Below are positions 1 to 6,387 of a DNA stretch of 6,387 nt, in pieces. Each line of letters starts with the position of its first letter. Position 1 is the first letter of the stretch. The DNA comes from JASJHI01 sp965371355 (GTDB lineage Bacteria; Actinomycetota; Acidimicrobiia; Acidimicrobiales; Ilumatobacteraceae), in assembly GCA_965371355.1 (NCBI GenBank), contig CBDUYD010000163.1:1-6387 (forward strand), in the 5' to 3' direction. The notes below the pieces were generated by a model. That model was not told where the DNA came from and did no database searches. It saw only the letters and a list, made by a program, of their open reading frames with translations. The position numbers and the translations under genes were made by a program.

Positions 1-6
1 GCCGTC

Positions 7-45
7 TGACAACCTGGGTTGCCTCACGCGCAACCTGGGTTGTCA
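7..45 (+). promoter_or_regulatory. Paired CAACCTGGGTTG repeats forming a long hairpin/palindrome upstream of metY
   Basis: The 12-base word CAACCTGGGTTG occurs at 10-21 and again at 31-42, exactly 21 bases apart, or about two helical turns. Each copy is itself an imperfect palindrome (CAACC/GGTTG). The outer flanks match as well: TGACAACC at 7-14 is the reverse complement of GGTTGTCA at 38-45. As + strand RNA the whole block folds into a continuous 15-bp stem (7-21 with 31-45, including two G-U pairs) with a 9-base loop at 22-30. It could be a tandem operator for a dimeric repressor controlling metY, an RNA hairpin in the leader, or the terminator of a gene to the left of the window. No T-run follows, which weakens the terminator reading. 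TTGTCA at 40-45 resembles a -35 box, but I see no convincing -10. I do not recognise the motif as a known regulator's site. Confidence 0.6.
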
Positions 46-117
46 CCGACGCCGGGACACGCCCGGATGTACCGGGACGCGACGTCTGGGCGCGGTGATC
101 TGCACGGACGATCGGCA

Positions 118-1449
118 ATGATGGGCGACATGACGTCCGGCATCTCCCACGGGTCGGAACCGCGACCCGGCTTCCGCACCCGGGCGCTGCACGCGGGCGG
201 GCGACCCGATCCGACGACAGGGGCGAGGGCGGTGCCGATCTACCAGACGACGGCCTACGTCTTCGGTGACACCGACGAGGCGGCGAACCTGTTCGCGCTC
301 CAGACCTACGGCAACATCTACAGCCGTATCTCCAATCCCACGGTCGCATCGTTCGAGGAGCGGATCGCCTCGCTCGAGGGCGGTCTCGGTGCGATCGGCA
401 CGGCGAGTGGGCAATCGGCCGAGTTCCTGACGCTGGCATCGCTCGCCGGAGCGGGCGACCACATCGTCTCGAGCGCGCAACTGTACGGAGGTACCCGCAC
501 GCTGATGGAGGTCACGCTCGGCCGGTTCGGTGTCGACACGACGTTCCTCGCCAGCCCCGAACCCGACGAGGTCGCGGCCGCGATCACGCCGGCGACCCGA
601 GCGGTCTACGTCGAGATCATCGCCAATCCGTCGGGCATGATCCCCGACATCGAGGGACTCGCCGACGTCGCGCACAGCAACGACATCCCGCTGATCGTCG
701 ACTCGACGATGGCGACGCCCTACCTCTGCCGGCCGATCGAGTTCGGGGCCGACATCGTGCTCCACTCGGTGACCAAGTTCATCGGCGGGCACGGCACTTC
801 GCTCGGCGGCGCGATCGTCGAGTCGGGCACATTCCCGTGGGACAACGGTCGTTTCCCACTGATGACCGAGCCGATCCCGAGCTACGGCGGCATCAGTTGG
901 TGGGGGAACTTCGCCGAGTACGGATTCCTCACCCGGGTCCGCTCCGAGCAACTGCGCGATGTCGGCGCGACGATGACCCCGTTCAACGCGTTCCTCTTCC
1001 TGATGGGCCTCGAGACGTTGGCCTTGCGGATGCGCCAGCACGTCGAGAACGCCGCCGCCGTCGCCCGCTTCCTCACCGCCCACGACGCGGTCGAGTGGGT
1101 CGCCTACAGCGGACTGCCCGAGTCGCGATGGTACGAACGCGCCCGCCACTACCTACCCGAGGGGCCCGGCGCCGTGTTCGCCTTCGGGGTCCGCGGCGGC
1201 CGTGCGGCCGGCACCCGCTTCATCGAGTCGTGCCGCCTCGCCAGCCATCTCGCCAACATCGGAGACACCCGAACGCTCGTCATCCACCCGGCGTCGACCA
1301 CCCATCAGCAGCTCGACGACGATGCGCTGCTGGCGGGTGGCATCTCGTCCGATCTCGTCCGCATCTCGGTCGGCATCGAGGATGTCGACGACATCTGCGC
1401 CGACCTCGATCAGGCGCTCACGGTGGCTGCGAAGGAGTCGCACCGATGA
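118..1449 (+). CDS. metY: O-acetylhomoserine sulfhydrylase (O-acetylhomoserine aminocarboxypropyltransferase), PLP-dependent
   Basis: This cytoplasmic Cys/Met-metabolism PLP enzyme (fold type I) should form homocysteine from O-acetylhomoserine and sulfide in the direct-sulfhydrylation route to methionine. From the chosen start it is 443 residues, close to the usual 420-440. Visible family signatures are FRTRALHAG near residue 19, YSRISNPT (68-75), the DSTMATPYLCRPIE segment (195-208), and SVTKFIGGHG (217-226), where K220 is the PLP Schiff-base lysine. The stretch ending in MGLETLALRM (296-305) and the C-terminal HPASTTHQQL (390-399) also fit. The long insert around residues 240-290 (SYGGISWW, LRDVGATMTPFNAF) is typical of MetY rather than MetB or MetC. 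ATGs at 118, 121 and 130 are all possible starts. All leave a short leader before the conserved region, with only a weak GGA at 106-108. Earlier in-frame starts (TTG 19, ATG 67) add a non-conserved tail, and TTG 19 falls inside the repeat. The gene overlaps the next by ATGA. Some actinobacterial homologues are annotated as also using O-acetylserine, which cannot be excluded. Confidence 0.93.
   Translation: MMGDMTSGISHGSEPRPGFRTRALHAGGRPDPTTGARAVPIYQTTAYVFGDTDEAANLFALQTYGNIYSRISNPTVASFEERIASLEGGLGAIGTASGQSAEFLTLASLAGAGDHIVSSAQLYGGTRTLMEVTLGRFGVDTTFLASPEPDEVAAAITPATRAVYVEIIANPSGMIPDIEGLADVAHSNDIPLIVDSTMATPYLCRPIEFGADIVLHSVTKFIGGHGTSLGGAIVESGTFPWDNGRFPLMTEPIPSYGGISWWGNFAEYGFLTRVRSEQLRDVGATMTPFNAFLFLMGLETLALRMRQHVENAAAVARFLTAHDAVEWVAYSGLPESRWYERARHYLPEGPGAVFAFGVRGGRAAGTRFIESCRLASHLANIGDTRTLVIHPASTTHQQLDDDALLAGGISSDLVRISVGIEDVDDICADLDQALTVAAKESHR
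1432..1437 (+). promoter_or_regulatory. Strong Shine-Dalgarno for the CoA-binding protein gene
   Basis: AAGGAG lies 8 bases before the ATG at 1446 and inside the last codons of metY. It fixes the start of the downstream gene even though the open frame runs far upstream. Together with the ATGA stop/start overlap it points to translational coupling. Confidence 0.8.
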
Positions 1450-1922
1450 CGGTGCTCGAGGTCGCCCCGCAGCGTCTCGCACTCATGCGGCGCTCGCGTC
1501 ACATCGCCATCGTCGGGATGTCGGACAAGCCCGACCGCGCCAGCCATTTCGTCGCGACATACCTGCTCGGCGCCACCGACTACGAGGTCAGCTTCGTCAA
1601 TCCGCGGATCGACGAGGTGCTCGGGCGACGTGTATACCCCTCGCTCGACTCGCTTCCCTCGGCGCCCGACATCGTCGACGTCTTCCGCCGCCAGGACGAT
1701 CTCGCGGCGGTCACCGACGAGGCGATCGCGGCGGGCGCGCGGTCGATCTGGTTCCAACTCGGCCTCCGCGACGACAAGGTCGCCGCCACCGCCGCAGCGG
1801 CCGGGCTCGACGTCGTCCAGGACCGGTGCCTGAAGATCGAGCACGCCAGGTTCAGGGGCGGCCTGCACACCGCAGGGTTCGACACCGGCGTGATCGACAG
1901 CCGCCGGACCCGGCTGCTCTGA
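1446..1922 (+). CDS. CoA-binding domain protein (CoA_binding_2 / YccU-like Rossmann fold), metY partner
   Basis: This 158-residue soluble protein is a single CoA-binding Rossmann domain of the type found in succinyl-CoA synthetase alpha chains, without the catalytic ligase part. The nucleotide-binding strand and loop are IAIVGMSDKPDRASH (20-34). Further family marks are SFVNP (49-53), the IVDVFRR strand (76-82), IWFQLGL (101-107) and the terminal VQDRCLKIEHARF (124-136). Length matches stand-alone family members. The start at 1446 is set by an AAGGAG at 1432-1437 and by the overlap with the metY stop. Genes of this family recur next to or fused with O-acetylhomoserine sulfhydrylases, so a role linked to acyl-CoA or to control of MetY activity is plausible. 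No reaction has been assigned to the family with certainty, and none is inferred here. The gene probably ends its transcript at the hairpins 22 bases after the stop. Confidence 0.88.
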   Translation: MTVLEVAPQRLALMRRSRHIAIVGMSDKPDRASHFVATYLLGATDYEVSFVNPRIDEVLGRRVYPSLDSLPSAPDIVDVFRRQDDLAAVTDEAIAAGARSIWFQLGLRDDKVAATAAAAGLDVVQDRCLKIEHARFRGGLHTAGFDTGVIDSRRTRLL

Positions 1923-1943
1923 CGGTCACCGAAGGGTCCGCAT

Positions 1944-1997
1944 CCAACTCTCGACGTCGAAGCCGTCGATTTTCGACGCAACCCACGTCGAGAGTGG
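1944..1997. terminator. Nested hairpins between convergent genes, probable bidirectional terminator
   Basis: The 87-base gap between the two convergent stop codons holds an outer 11-bp perfect stem, ACTCTCGACGT (1947-1957) with ACGTCGAGAGT (1985-1995). It is extended by CC/GG (1944-1945 with 1996-1997) across a bulged A at 1946. Inside lies a second stem, CGTCG (1964-1968) with CGACG (1973-1977), closed by ATTT. The outer stem is perfect on either strand. There is no clear T-run on either side, as is common in high-GC actinobacteria, so termination is inferred from position and structure. Confidence 0.6.
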
Positions 1998-2009
1998 CCA
2001 GCGCGAGAC

Positions 2010-4826
2010 TCAGAGTCGGTAGGCGTCGATCGTCGGCTTGAGCGGTCTCGCGTACCAGAGCGGTCGCCGCAACCCGTCCGGACCGGGCGCCGGGCGGGTC
2101 TTGGACAGCCAGTCGAGGTATGCCTCGCGCGACTTCTCCGTGTCGACGACGACGTCGCCGTAGCGATCGTCGGCAGCGGCGGGCGTGACGCGCACCCGCT
2201 GGTGCCAGCACTGCATCCCCGAGATCGGGTCGGGCTGCACCGAGAACGTCAGGTTCTGGTGCACACCCGTGTCGTTCCACCAGATCCGCTCGGTGTCGGG
2301 GTCGTCACTCTCGTAGGCCTTCATACCCTCGGTTCGCCGGAGCCGCCACGACGATCCCTCGTGGTCGAGCACCGCGCGGCCGGTCCCCCAGGACCGGGCC
2401 TCACCCTCCTCCAGTCGCCAGCGGCCCATGTGGTGGGATGCGGCGACCACGCCCGGCCGGATCCCCTCGGTGCGCCAGGCCTGGATCACGAAGTGCCCGA
2501 TGCGGGTCGTGATCCGGACGAGGCCGTTCTCGTCGATTCCGAGCTTCTCGGCGTCGGATGGGTGGATCCACAGCGGGTGCCGGTGGCTGATCTCGTTGAG
2601 CCACTTGCTGTTCGCCGAGCGCGTGTGGATCAGCGTCGGGATGCGGAAGGTCGGGAGCAGGATGCGCTCGTCGCCGGCGAGGTCGAGGTCTTCCCAGTGC
2701 ACATGCGATGGGATCCAGGTCGGTGTCGCGTATTCGGGCCAGCCCCAGTCGCGAAGTGTGGTCGAGAACAGCTCGAGCTTCTTCGACGGGGTCGGGAACC
2801 CTTCCTTGATCTCGCCGTCGATCTCGACCGCGGGTGAGCCGTCGCCGAGCTTGGCGAGTTCGGTCGAGGCGAAGCTCGCATCGGAACCGTCGAACGTCCC
2901 GATCGTGCCCGGCTTGCGGAAGACACCCGAGTCGTCGCGCTCACATCCCTCGAGGGCAGCCGGGTCGACCGGCCGCTCGTACGGGGTGTACGGGTCGCCC
3001 GGCACGGCGTACGCCCCGCGGTCGCGCATGTAGTCGAGCGGTGTCTGACCGGCCGCCGCGGCGTCGTCGGCGAGGCCGGGAACGCTCTCGGTGAAGATCG
3101 TGGCGTAGTACTCGTCGATCGAGATCGGTTCACCCGGACGCTCGTCGCTCTCGAACCACTTGCGGATGCCGAGCGAGCCGTCGGGATCGATGCGCCACGA
3201 GAGGTCGATCCAGAACTCGTCCTCCTCCCACACCTCACCCGGGTTGAACTCGTAGGTGCGGGTCGACGAATCGAGTTCCGCGCCCTGCAACTCCGCGTAG
3301 CGCCGCATCACCGGCTGACGGAAGCCGATCCAGCGCCCGGCGTGGGTCTCGAAGCTGGCGAGATCGTGTCGCTCGGCGGCGACCCCCATCGGCAGCACGT
3401 AGTCGGCGAACCATGCGGTCTCCGACCACGTCGGGGTCAGCGCGACGTGACAGCCCACCTTGTCGGTGTCGGTGAGCGCCTCGAGCCAACTGAAGCCGTC
3501 CGGGTTGGTCCAGATCGGGTTGTAGACCCGGGAGAAGTACGTGTCGAGCTTGCCCCGACCCTCGTTGAGGAAGTGCGGCAACAGGATCGACATCTCGTGG
3601 TACGAGAGTGGATACTCGCTCGGCCAGCTCAGTTCGTTCCACCGGCTGAGCGGCGGGGCGCCCTTGGGCTGGGCCGGCGCGAACTTGTTCCAGCCGTTCC
3701 CACTGGTGCCACCCTTGGTGCCGACCGAGCCCGTGAGCACGTTGATGAAGAAGAGGCAACGGGCGACCTGCCAGCCACCGAGGTTGCCGGCCCCCGCCGC
3801 CCGCCAGTTGTGCGAGGCGAACTTCGTCGGGTGGGCACCGATGATCGTTGAGATCTCGCGGATCTTGGCGGCGGGGATCCCGGTGATGTGCTCGGCGCGC
3901 TCGGGGGTGTACTCGGCGTACTGGGCGCGGAGGGCCGGTTCGACCGAGTCGAACTCGAGCGGGAGTTCGGGATGCTCCTCGGCGAGGAACGTCTCCCAAT
4001 TCACCCATCGGCGCACGAAGTCGCGCTCCCACGTTCCGTTCTCGAGCAACTCGTGCACGATCGACAGGGCGAGGAAGGCCTCGGTGCCCGGCCACGTCGG
4101 CAACCAATGGTCGGCCTTCGAGCCCGTATTCGAGAGTCGCGGGTCGACGCAGATCACGGTCGCACCGCGTTGCTGCGCCTCGGTGATCCGCTGGGCGTGC
4201 GGGTTGAAGTAGTGCCCCGCCTCGAGATGCGACGAGATGAGGAAGATCACCTCGGCGTTGGCGAAGTCGGCCGACGGCCGGTCGTGGCCCATCCACGACT
4301 GGTATCCGATGCGCGCGTTCGACGAGCAGATGTTGGTGTGGCTGTTGTGCCCGTCGACGCCCCACGCCTTGAGCACCCGCTCGACGTAGCCGTCCTCGCC
4401 GGGACGGCCGACGTGGTACATGATCTCGTCGTGGCGGTCCTCGATCAGGGCCGTCCGGATCCGTGATCCGATCTCGTCGAGTGCGACATCCCAGGTGATC
4501 CGCTCCCATCCACCTCCCCCGCGTTCGCCGACGCGCCGGAGCGGGTAGAGGATCCGTTCGGGATCATCGACCTGATTGAGCGTCGCGGGACCCTTCGCGC
4601 AGTTACGGCCGCGGCTTGCCGGGTGCTCGGGATTGCCCTCGAGCTTGGTGATCTTGCCGCTGTCGTTGTCGACGTAGGCGAGCAGCCCGCATGCCGCTTC
4701 GCAGTTGAAACAGGTGGTCGGCACGAGGGTGTAGTTGCGCTCGACCCGGTCGGGCCACGACGCCGCGTCGAGTTCGGTCCAGTCGTGCCACTGCTCGAAC
4801 GGCGGGTACTTGCTCAGTTCACTCAT
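2010..4826 (-). CDS. Molybdopterin oxidoreductase catalytic subunit, DMSO-reductase superfamily (PsrA/PhsA/SoeA-like), no Tat signal
   Basis: This 938-residue Mo-bisPGD enzyme is the catalytic subunit of a membrane-associated respiratory complex. The N-terminal [4Fe-4S] motif is C39-x2-C42-x3-C46-x29-C76, followed by the usual cofactor-binding body. In NICSSNARIGY (165-175), C167 (codon TGC at 4326-4328) sits where this superfamily carries the Mo-ligating residue, so Cys ligation is likely and no selenocysteine is involved. Further marks are LISSHLEAGHYFNPHAQR (196-213), VDPRLSNT (227-234) and YVLPMGVAAERHD (476-488). The C-terminal molydop-binding domain starts near 720 (SANSKWLNEISHRHPLWIHP, 737-756). 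The N-terminus (MSELSKYPPF) has neither a twin-arginine motif nor a hydrophobic signal, so the protein should stay in the cytoplasm. That differs from periplasmic PsrA, PhsA or DmsA and resembles sulfite-oxidising SoeA. The start is supported by GAGGA 6 bases upstream and a 9-base gap to the FeS/anchor gene. The substrate is not determined: sulfite oxidation is the leading inference, polysulfide/thiosulfate or another oxyanion the alternative. Confidence 0.92.
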   Translation of the reverse strand: MSELSKYPPFEQWHDWTELDAASWPDRVERNYTLVPTTCFNCEAACGLLAYVDNDSGKITKLEGNPEHPASRGRNCAKGPATLNQVDDPERILYPLRRVGERGGGGWERITWDVALDEIGSRIRTALIEDRHDEIMYHVGRPGEDGYVERVLKAWGVDGHNSHTNICSSNARIGYQSWMGHDRPSADFANAEVIFLISSHLEAGHYFNPHAQRITEAQQRGATVICVDPRLSNTGSKADHWLPTWPGTEAFLALSIVHELLENGTWERDFVRRWVNWETFLAEEHPELPLEFDSVEPALRAQYAEYTPERAEHITGIPAAKIREISTIIGAHPTKFASHNWRAAGAGNLGGWQVARCLFFINVLTGSVGTKGGTSGNGWNKFAPAQPKGAPPLSRWNELSWPSEYPLSYHEMSILLPHFLNEGRGKLDTYFSRVYNPIWTNPDGFSWLEALTDTDKVGCHVALTPTWSETAWFADYVLPMGVAAERHDLASFETHAGRWIGFRQPVMRRYAELQGAELDSSTRTYEFNPGEVWEEDEFWIDLSWRIDPDGSLGIRKWFESDERPGEPISIDEYYATIFTESVPGLADDAAAAGQTPLDYMRDRGAYAVPGDPYTPYERPVDPAALEGCERDDSGVFRKPGTIGTFDGSDASFASTELAKLGDGSPAVEIDGEIKEGFPTPSKKLELFSTTLRDWGWPEYATPTWIPSHVHWEDLDLAGDERILLPTFRIPTLIHTRSANSKWLNEISHRHPLWIHPSDAEKLGIDENGLVRITTRIGHFVIQAWRTEGIRPGVVAASHHMGRWRLEEGEARSWGTGRAVLDHEGSSWRLRRTEGMKAYESDDPDTERIWWNDTGVHQNLTFSVQPDPISGMQCWHQRVRVTPAAADDRYGDVVVDTEKSREAYLDWLSKTRPAPGPDGLRRPLWYARPLKPTIDAYRL

Positions 4827-4832
4827 CGAACA

Positions 4833-4837
4833 TCCTC
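4833..4837 (-). promoter_or_regulatory. Shine-Dalgarno of the molybdoenzyme gene, overlapping the upstream stop codon
   Basis: Read on the - strand, GAGGA lies 6 bases before the ATG at 4824-4826 and shares its first two bases with the TGA (4836-4838) that ends the FeS/anchor gene. Ribosomes ending the first gene are thus placed on the start of the second, which fits stoichiometric synthesis of the two subunits. Confidence 0.7.
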
Positions 4838-6359
4838 ACGACAGGGGCACCGACTGGCCGGCGCGGACGAATGCGGTCTCGCCGACGAACACACCGGCGA
4901 CAGCGGATAGGGCTGCGGGCACGAGCAACGCCGGGTTCGTCGTGTCGACCGCGAGGGCGACGATGGCGAGCACGCCCGGCACGACGACGCCGAGCAGTAC
5001 ACCACCCCAGAACCACGTCCGGTGCTCACCGTGCACCATCGCCCGCACGGCGAGTTCGACGTGCCGGCTCCCGTGGGACGACACCTCTACCTGGAGGAGG
5101 AAGCCGATCGCGGTGACGCCGCCGAGCAGCGTCCAGACGATCGCCCGCTCGGAGGGCACGGTGATGAACGCGGCGAGCACGAGGTAGGCCGCCGCGCCGG
5201 CGACGACCGCCCGCGCCAGCAGGAGCGGCAGCAGGAGCGGGGTCTGCCAGAGGTCGCGTCCCTCGCACTGGCCGAACAGGAACGCCGTGTATCCGGCGGT
5301 CGAGGCGCCGAGGACGGCGACGGGTATCGCGAGCACGGTGATCACGGCCGTGCCGTCGGCGAGGCCGGCAACGAACCAGATGGCGCACGACAGCGCGAAC
5401 GCGGAGAGGACGTAGGCACCCTTTACCAGCCACGACGACCGGTTCGAGCGGGTGAGCAGATAGAGGAATCGCCCGGGCTGTTTCAGATCGCCGACGAGGA
5501 GCACACCGGTCGCGGCCAGGAACACGCCGGCGATCACCGACGGGGCGATGCCGACCGCCGCCTGCTCCTGGGCATGGCCGAGCAGCACGAGGAGGGCGGC
5601 GACCATCATGATCCCGCCGGCGATCGCCTTCGTCGCGAAGTACCCCGAGACCATCAGACCCCACGTCGACTTGTGGCTCGTGGTGTAGGCGGTTCGCGCG
5701 ACGATCCCGATGTCGGTCCCCCCATCGGGGGGAAGGGTCGGGTGGTCGGCCGTGGTCTCGGCCCAGATCATCCCGTCCGGGGCGATCGCGGTGCGGGTCG
5801 GATCGAGCGATGCCTGATCGGCGCCGCGGTAGAACACCTTCGGCTTCGTGTTCTGCTCGGGGGCGCGGACCGCCACATCGTCACGGGCGATGATCGCGTT
5901 CACCGGATCGTGCGGATCATCGAGGTCGACGACCTTGATCGCCTCGGTGGGGCACACGACGACGCACGACGGTTCGAGGCCGACTTCGATCCTGTGGTTG
6001 CAGAAGTTGCACTTGTTGGCGGTGTTCGTCGCCGGGTTGATGTAGAGCGCGTCGTAGGGACACGCGTTCATGCACGCCTTGCAGCCGATGCAGTTGTCGT
6101 CCTGGAAGTCGACGACCCCGTTGTCGGCCCGGAACAGCGCCGAGGTCGGGCAGATCGTCATGCACGGGGCATCCTCACACTGGTTGCAGCGCATCACCGA
6201 GAAGTGGCGGCCGACGTTGGGGAACGAGCCGGTCTCGATGTACTTGACCCAGGTGCGGTTCACTCCGAGCGGCACGTCGTGCTCACTCTTGCACGCGACG
6301 GTGCAGGCATGGCAGCCGATGCACGACTGGCTGTCGAGGAGGAATCCGAGTCGTGTCAC
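4836..6359 (-). CDS. Fused [4Fe-4S] dicluster ferredoxin subunit and NrfD/PsrC-type membrane anchor of the molybdoenzyme
   Basis: One 507-residue protein combines what are usually two subunits. Residues 1-145 are a DmsB/PsrB/NrfC-type ferredoxin unit with all sixteen cluster cysteines: C13, C16, C19, C23; C58, C61, C66, C70; C90, C93, C96, C100; C117, C120, C132, C136, enough for four [4Fe-4S] clusters. A hydrophilic linker (about 146-228) contains RAPEQNTKPKVFYRGAD, resembling the tail of free-standing FeS subunits. From STWGLMVSGY (231-240) to the end about eight hydrophobic helices can be drawn (near 241-261, 273-290, 312-333, 337-361, 374-398, 406-424, 450-472, 476-493), ending in VRAGQSVPLS as in NrfD proteins. 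It should carry electrons between the cytoplasmic Mo subunit and membrane quinone. No signal peptide is present, so the FeS domain also faces the cytoplasm. The start is GTG at 6357-6359, with AGGG at 6370-6373 and an in-frame TAG at 6372-6374 that prevents a longer protein. It is the first gene of the pair seen here, and its promoter lies outside the window. Confidence 0.92.
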   Translation of the reverse strand: MTRLGFLLDSQSCIGCHACTVACKSEHDVPLGVNRTWVKYIETGSFPNVGRHFSVMRCNQCEDAPCMTICPTSALFRADNGVVDFQDDNCIGCKACMNACPYDALYINPATNTANKCNFCNHRIEVGLEPSCVVVCPTEAIKVVDLDDPHDPVNAIIARDDVAVRAPEQNTKPKVFYRGADQASLDPTRTAIAPDGMIWAETTADHPTLPPDGGTDIGIVARTAYTTSHKSTWGLMVSGYFATKAIAGGIMMVAALLVLLGHAQEQAAVGIAPSVIAGVFLAATGVLLVGDLKQPGRFLYLLTRSNRSSWLVKGAYVLSAFALSCAIWFVAGLADGTAVITVLAIPVAVLGASTAGYTAFLFGQCEGRDLWQTPLLLPLLLARAVVAGAAAYLVLAAFITVPSERAIVWTLLGGVTAIGFLLQVEVSSHGSRHVELAVRAMVHGEHRTWFWGGVLLGVVVPGVLAIVALAVDTTNPALLVPAALSAVAGVFVGETAFVRAGQSVPLS

Positions 6360-6387
6360 CAGCGCGAAACCCTAGTGCGTCAGCGAC

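Noticed and set aside
19..117. Longer metY beginning at TTG 19 or ATG 67
   Set aside because: TTG 19 lies inside the repeat at 7-45 and the added residues look unlike the family's N-terminus. ATG 67 has a GGGA at 54-57 but would also add a non-conserved tail. 118, 121 or 130 give the normal length.
283..296. GCGAAC-CT-GTTCGC palindrome resembling an actinobacterial LexA box
   Set aside because: The SOS box needs a 4-base centre between CGAAC and GTTCG, whereas here it is 2 bases. It also lies well inside metY coding sequence, so it is probably chance codon use.
43..1149. Long open frame on the - strand opposite metY
   Set aside because: Rich in Arg, Asp and Gly with no recognisable motif. 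It is a mirror effect of G/C-ending codons in metY, which has clear family signatures.
4326..4328. Possible selenocysteine at the Mo-ligand position
   Set aside because: The codon reads TGC on the coding strand, an ordinary cysteine, so no TGA recoding is needed.
3235..4509. Second long - strand frame inside the molybdoenzyme gene
   Set aside because: Arg/Gly/Pro-rich translation without domains, out of frame with a strongly conserved catalytic subunit.
2010..4826. Alternative complex III (ActB-type) component
   Set aside because: ActB has lost the Mo cofactor site and is fused to its FeS part. Here the [4Fe-4S] cysteines and probable Mo-ligand cysteine are present, the FeS part is fused to the membrane anchor instead, and no cytochrome subunits are in view.
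6360..6387. End of an upstream gene at the TAG 6372-6374
   Set aside because: Only 28 bases remain before the window edge, so the TAG may be a chance in-frame stop. Nothing identifiable can be read from them.

Overview
The window comes from a high-GC bacterial chromosome. Codons end overwhelmingly in G or C, which also explains the many long open frames opposite the real genes. The composition and the pairing of metY with a small CoA-binding-domain gene fit an actinobacterium. An Acidimicrobiia-like (Ilumatobacter-type) lineage is my guess, based on general impression and not on a marker gene. No rRNA, tRNA, insertion sequence, CRISPR array or phage gene is visible. The four genes fill almost the whole window and form two convergent two-gene units.

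Left unit, + strand (about 1-1922): a conspicuous inverted and direct repeat (7-45) lies just upstream of a PLP-dependent O-acetylhomoserine sulfhydrylase (metY, 118-1449). Its last codon overlaps the start of a 158-residue CoA-binding Rossmann protein (1446-1922). MetY makes homocysteine from O-acetylhomoserine and sulfide. The role of its partner is not known, but the ATGA overlap means the two are co-translated.

Middle (1923-2009): a short convergent intergenic region containing nested hairpins, probably a terminator serving both strands.

Right unit, - strand (6359 down to 2010): a membrane-bound molybdoenzyme encoded by two genes. The promoter-proximal gene (4836-6359) is a natural fusion of a four-cluster [4Fe-4S] electron-transfer subunit with an NrfD/PsrC-type quinone-interacting membrane anchor. 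The second gene (2010-4826) is the large molybdopterin-guanine-dinucleotide catalytic subunit, with its own [4Fe-4S] motif and a cysteine as probable Mo ligand. It has no Tat signal, so the active site should face the cytoplasm. The likely electron path is catalytic Mo centre, FeS chain, then membrane quinone pool (or the reverse). The substrate cannot be read from sequence. The cytoplasmic orientation and PsrABC-like composition make a SoeABC-like sulfite:quinone oxidoreductase a reasonable leading hypothesis, with polysulfide/thiosulfate-type chemistry as the alternative. The neighbouring sulfide-assimilation gene is weak circumstantial support for a sulfur role.
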